This document shows, piece after piece, positions 36,426 through 37,500 of a stretch of 37,500 nt of DNA (positions are counted from its first letter, which is position 1; each line of letters starts with the position of its first letter). The notes below the pieces were generated by a model. That model did no database searches. It was not told the origin of the DNA and was given only the letters and a program-made list of their open reading frames with translations. A program made the translations under genes and the position numbers. Origin of the DNA: Polyangia bacterium (GTDB taxonomy: Bacteria; Myxococcota_A; Polyangia; Polyangiales; Sandaracinaceae); assembly GCA_030426845.1 (NCBI GenBank), contig JAUHXR010000050.1, positions 1 to 37,500 of the forward strand. The letters run 5' to 3'.

Positions 36426-36466
36426 GCGGCGCCGAGAAAAAAAAGCGCCCCTCGCCCCACCCTTTG

Positions 36467-36494
36467 TTGACAGCCCCAGGGCGGGTGCTAGTGA
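36467..36494 (+). promoter_or_regulatory. Promoter P0 upstream of the rRNA operon
   Basis: A perfect TTGACA at 36467-36472 is followed by TAGTGA at 36489-36494 after 16 bp. An A8 tract lies upstream (36437-36444). The -10 match is weak. GCTCTTTGC at 36554-36562 resembles boxA. Confidence 0.4.
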
Positions 36495-36712
36495 TCGGCC
36501 TCCTTCGGGCGGCCCCTCCGGGAGCCAAGGCGCCAGACCGGCGCTCCGAAGTCGCTCTTTGCTTCGTTCATGATGCTTTTTCGAGGGCTCGGCCGAGCCC
36601 GAAGACGCCCGCCCGAGCTCCTGAGTTCCACGCCGGCTTCTTCCTTCTCGCTCCGGCGAGACCGCCCTACGGGGCGGCCCCCTCTGACCGACACAAGGCT
36701 TCAAAAAAAGTC

Positions 36713-36740
36713 TTGACAGGCAGAGCGGCCGAGCTACTCT
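36713..36740 (+). promoter_or_regulatory. rRNA promoter P1
   Basis: TTGACA at 36713-36718 and TACTCT at 36735-36740 are separated by 16 bp, with an A7 tract just upstream that resembles an UP element. Confidence 0.6.
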
Positions 36741-36870
36741 CCGCGACCCAACACGTTGCCACCTAGGGACGTGAGGGTTGCCCAGCGAGCGCCTCACGGC
36801 GCGAGCGAGGCGGCTGCGGTGCTCCGGTCTTGCCGGAGCAGCAGATGGCAAGCGGCGCTAAAAAAAGGGC

Positions 36871-36899
36871 TTGACCCTGAGCTAGCGACGAACTACCTT
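36871..36899 (+). promoter_or_regulatory. rRNA promoter P2
   Basis: TTGACC at 36871-36876 and TACCTT at 36894-36899 are separated by 17 bp. A TAAAAAAA tract lies directly upstream, as for P1. Confidence 0.6.
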
Positions 36900-36913
36900 C
36901 CGCAGCCCTTTGG

Positions 36914-36973
36914 ATCGAGTCGTCCGCGACTCGATGCAGGACACCGGCGAACGTCGGTCGGTCCTTGAAAACT
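36914..36973 (+). promoter_or_regulatory. boxB-boxA-like antitermination element
   Basis: A hairpin ATCGAGTCG-TCCG-CGACTCGAT (9-bp perfect stem, 36914-36935) is followed after 25 nt by GTCCTTGAAAACT (36961-36973), which matches the boxA-type sequence seen in rRNA leaders of many bacteria. It probably recruits Nus factors. Confidence 0.55.
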
Positions 36974-37016
36974 GAATCGGAAGACTCCGATTGTGTCGTC
37001 GGGTCCCTAAGATGGC

Positions 37017-37074
37017 GCTGGCAGGTCCTGTCAGCACCTAGGGTATCCAATGAGGACAAATGTCCGAAAGGACA
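37017..37074 (+). ncRNA. Structured part of the 16S precursor leader
   Basis: Two stems are visible: GCTGGCAG-GTC-CTGTCAGC (37017-37035, one G-U) and TGTCC-GAAA-GGACA (37061-37074) with a GNRA loop. A further GAGAG/CTCTC pair brackets 37144-37165. These lie between the promoters and the mature 16S 5' end and are removed during processing. Confidence 0.5.
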
Positions 37075-37171
37075 GAGCAACGACGCTCGTCGGTCTCCTC
37101 TCGGGCTGGTAAGGCGCAAGCCTCCCCAGTCTGATGAACCGGCGAGAGTCGGGACAAACGCTCTCAGTTTT

Positions 37172-37500
<329 letters not shown>

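Overview
The window is GC-rich DNA from a Gram-negative, predatory or soil-type deltaproteobacterium, most likely a myxobacterium (Myxococcota, class Polyangia, Sandaracinus-like). The evidence is the very high GC third-position bias, several lipoproteins, secreted Asp-Ala-Gly-rich proteins, a Ser/Thr kinase with a PEGA domain, DUF4388 (PATAN) and AgmX/TonB-C-like domains, and a 16S rRNA 5' end compatible with that group. The assignment is inference; no database search was run.

Layout. 1-3.3 kb (minus strand): rpsO followed by pnp, whose long Arg/Asp/Gly tail runs off the left edge. 3.4-9 kb: a plus-strand lipoprotein converges on a LytS/LytR-type two-component pair and a secreted VIT/von Willebrand A protein. 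9-12.4 kb: an SPFH/zinc-ribbon protein, then an ECF sigma-like protein fused to a membrane helix and periplasmic AgmX-like domains, divergent from a small DAG-repeat protein. 12.6-16.1 kb: a membrane Ser/Thr kinase and a CAP-domain lipoprotein. 16.1-16.7 kb: a non-coding tandem-repeat tract. 16.7-21.3 kb: an IPT lipoprotein, a 1047-residue response-regulator/DUF4388/membrane/TPR protein and a zinc-ribbon membrane protein. 21.4-24.7 kb: a thiolase and a kelch lipoprotein converge across a 768-bp region holding two tandem-repeat arrays. 24.8-28.4 kb: a STAND ATPase with a C-terminal winged helix, converging on a TerB-like/HAD gene pair. 28.4-31.2 kb: tldD-tldE, the metalloprotease pair. 31.2-33.1 kb: an Old Yellow Enzyme-family gene bracketed by two 157-bp inverted elements. 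33.1-36.4 kb: coaE with an SDR gene, divergent from dtd with astA. 36.4-37.5 kb: an rRNA leader with tandem promoters and a boxB/boxA-like element, then the start of 16S rRNA.

Housekeeping genes (pnp, rpsO, coaE, dtd, tldD/E, rRNA) are interleaved with signalling and envelope genes. No phage, transposase, CRISPR or classical defence operon was recognised. The most unusual items are the membrane-tethered ECF-like protein, the membrane-spanning REC-DUF4388 protein, the pair of 157-bp elements that each start 1 bp after a neighbouring stop codon, and the palindrome-rich 42-bp repeat array. These are candidates for follow-up rather than a demonstrated new system.
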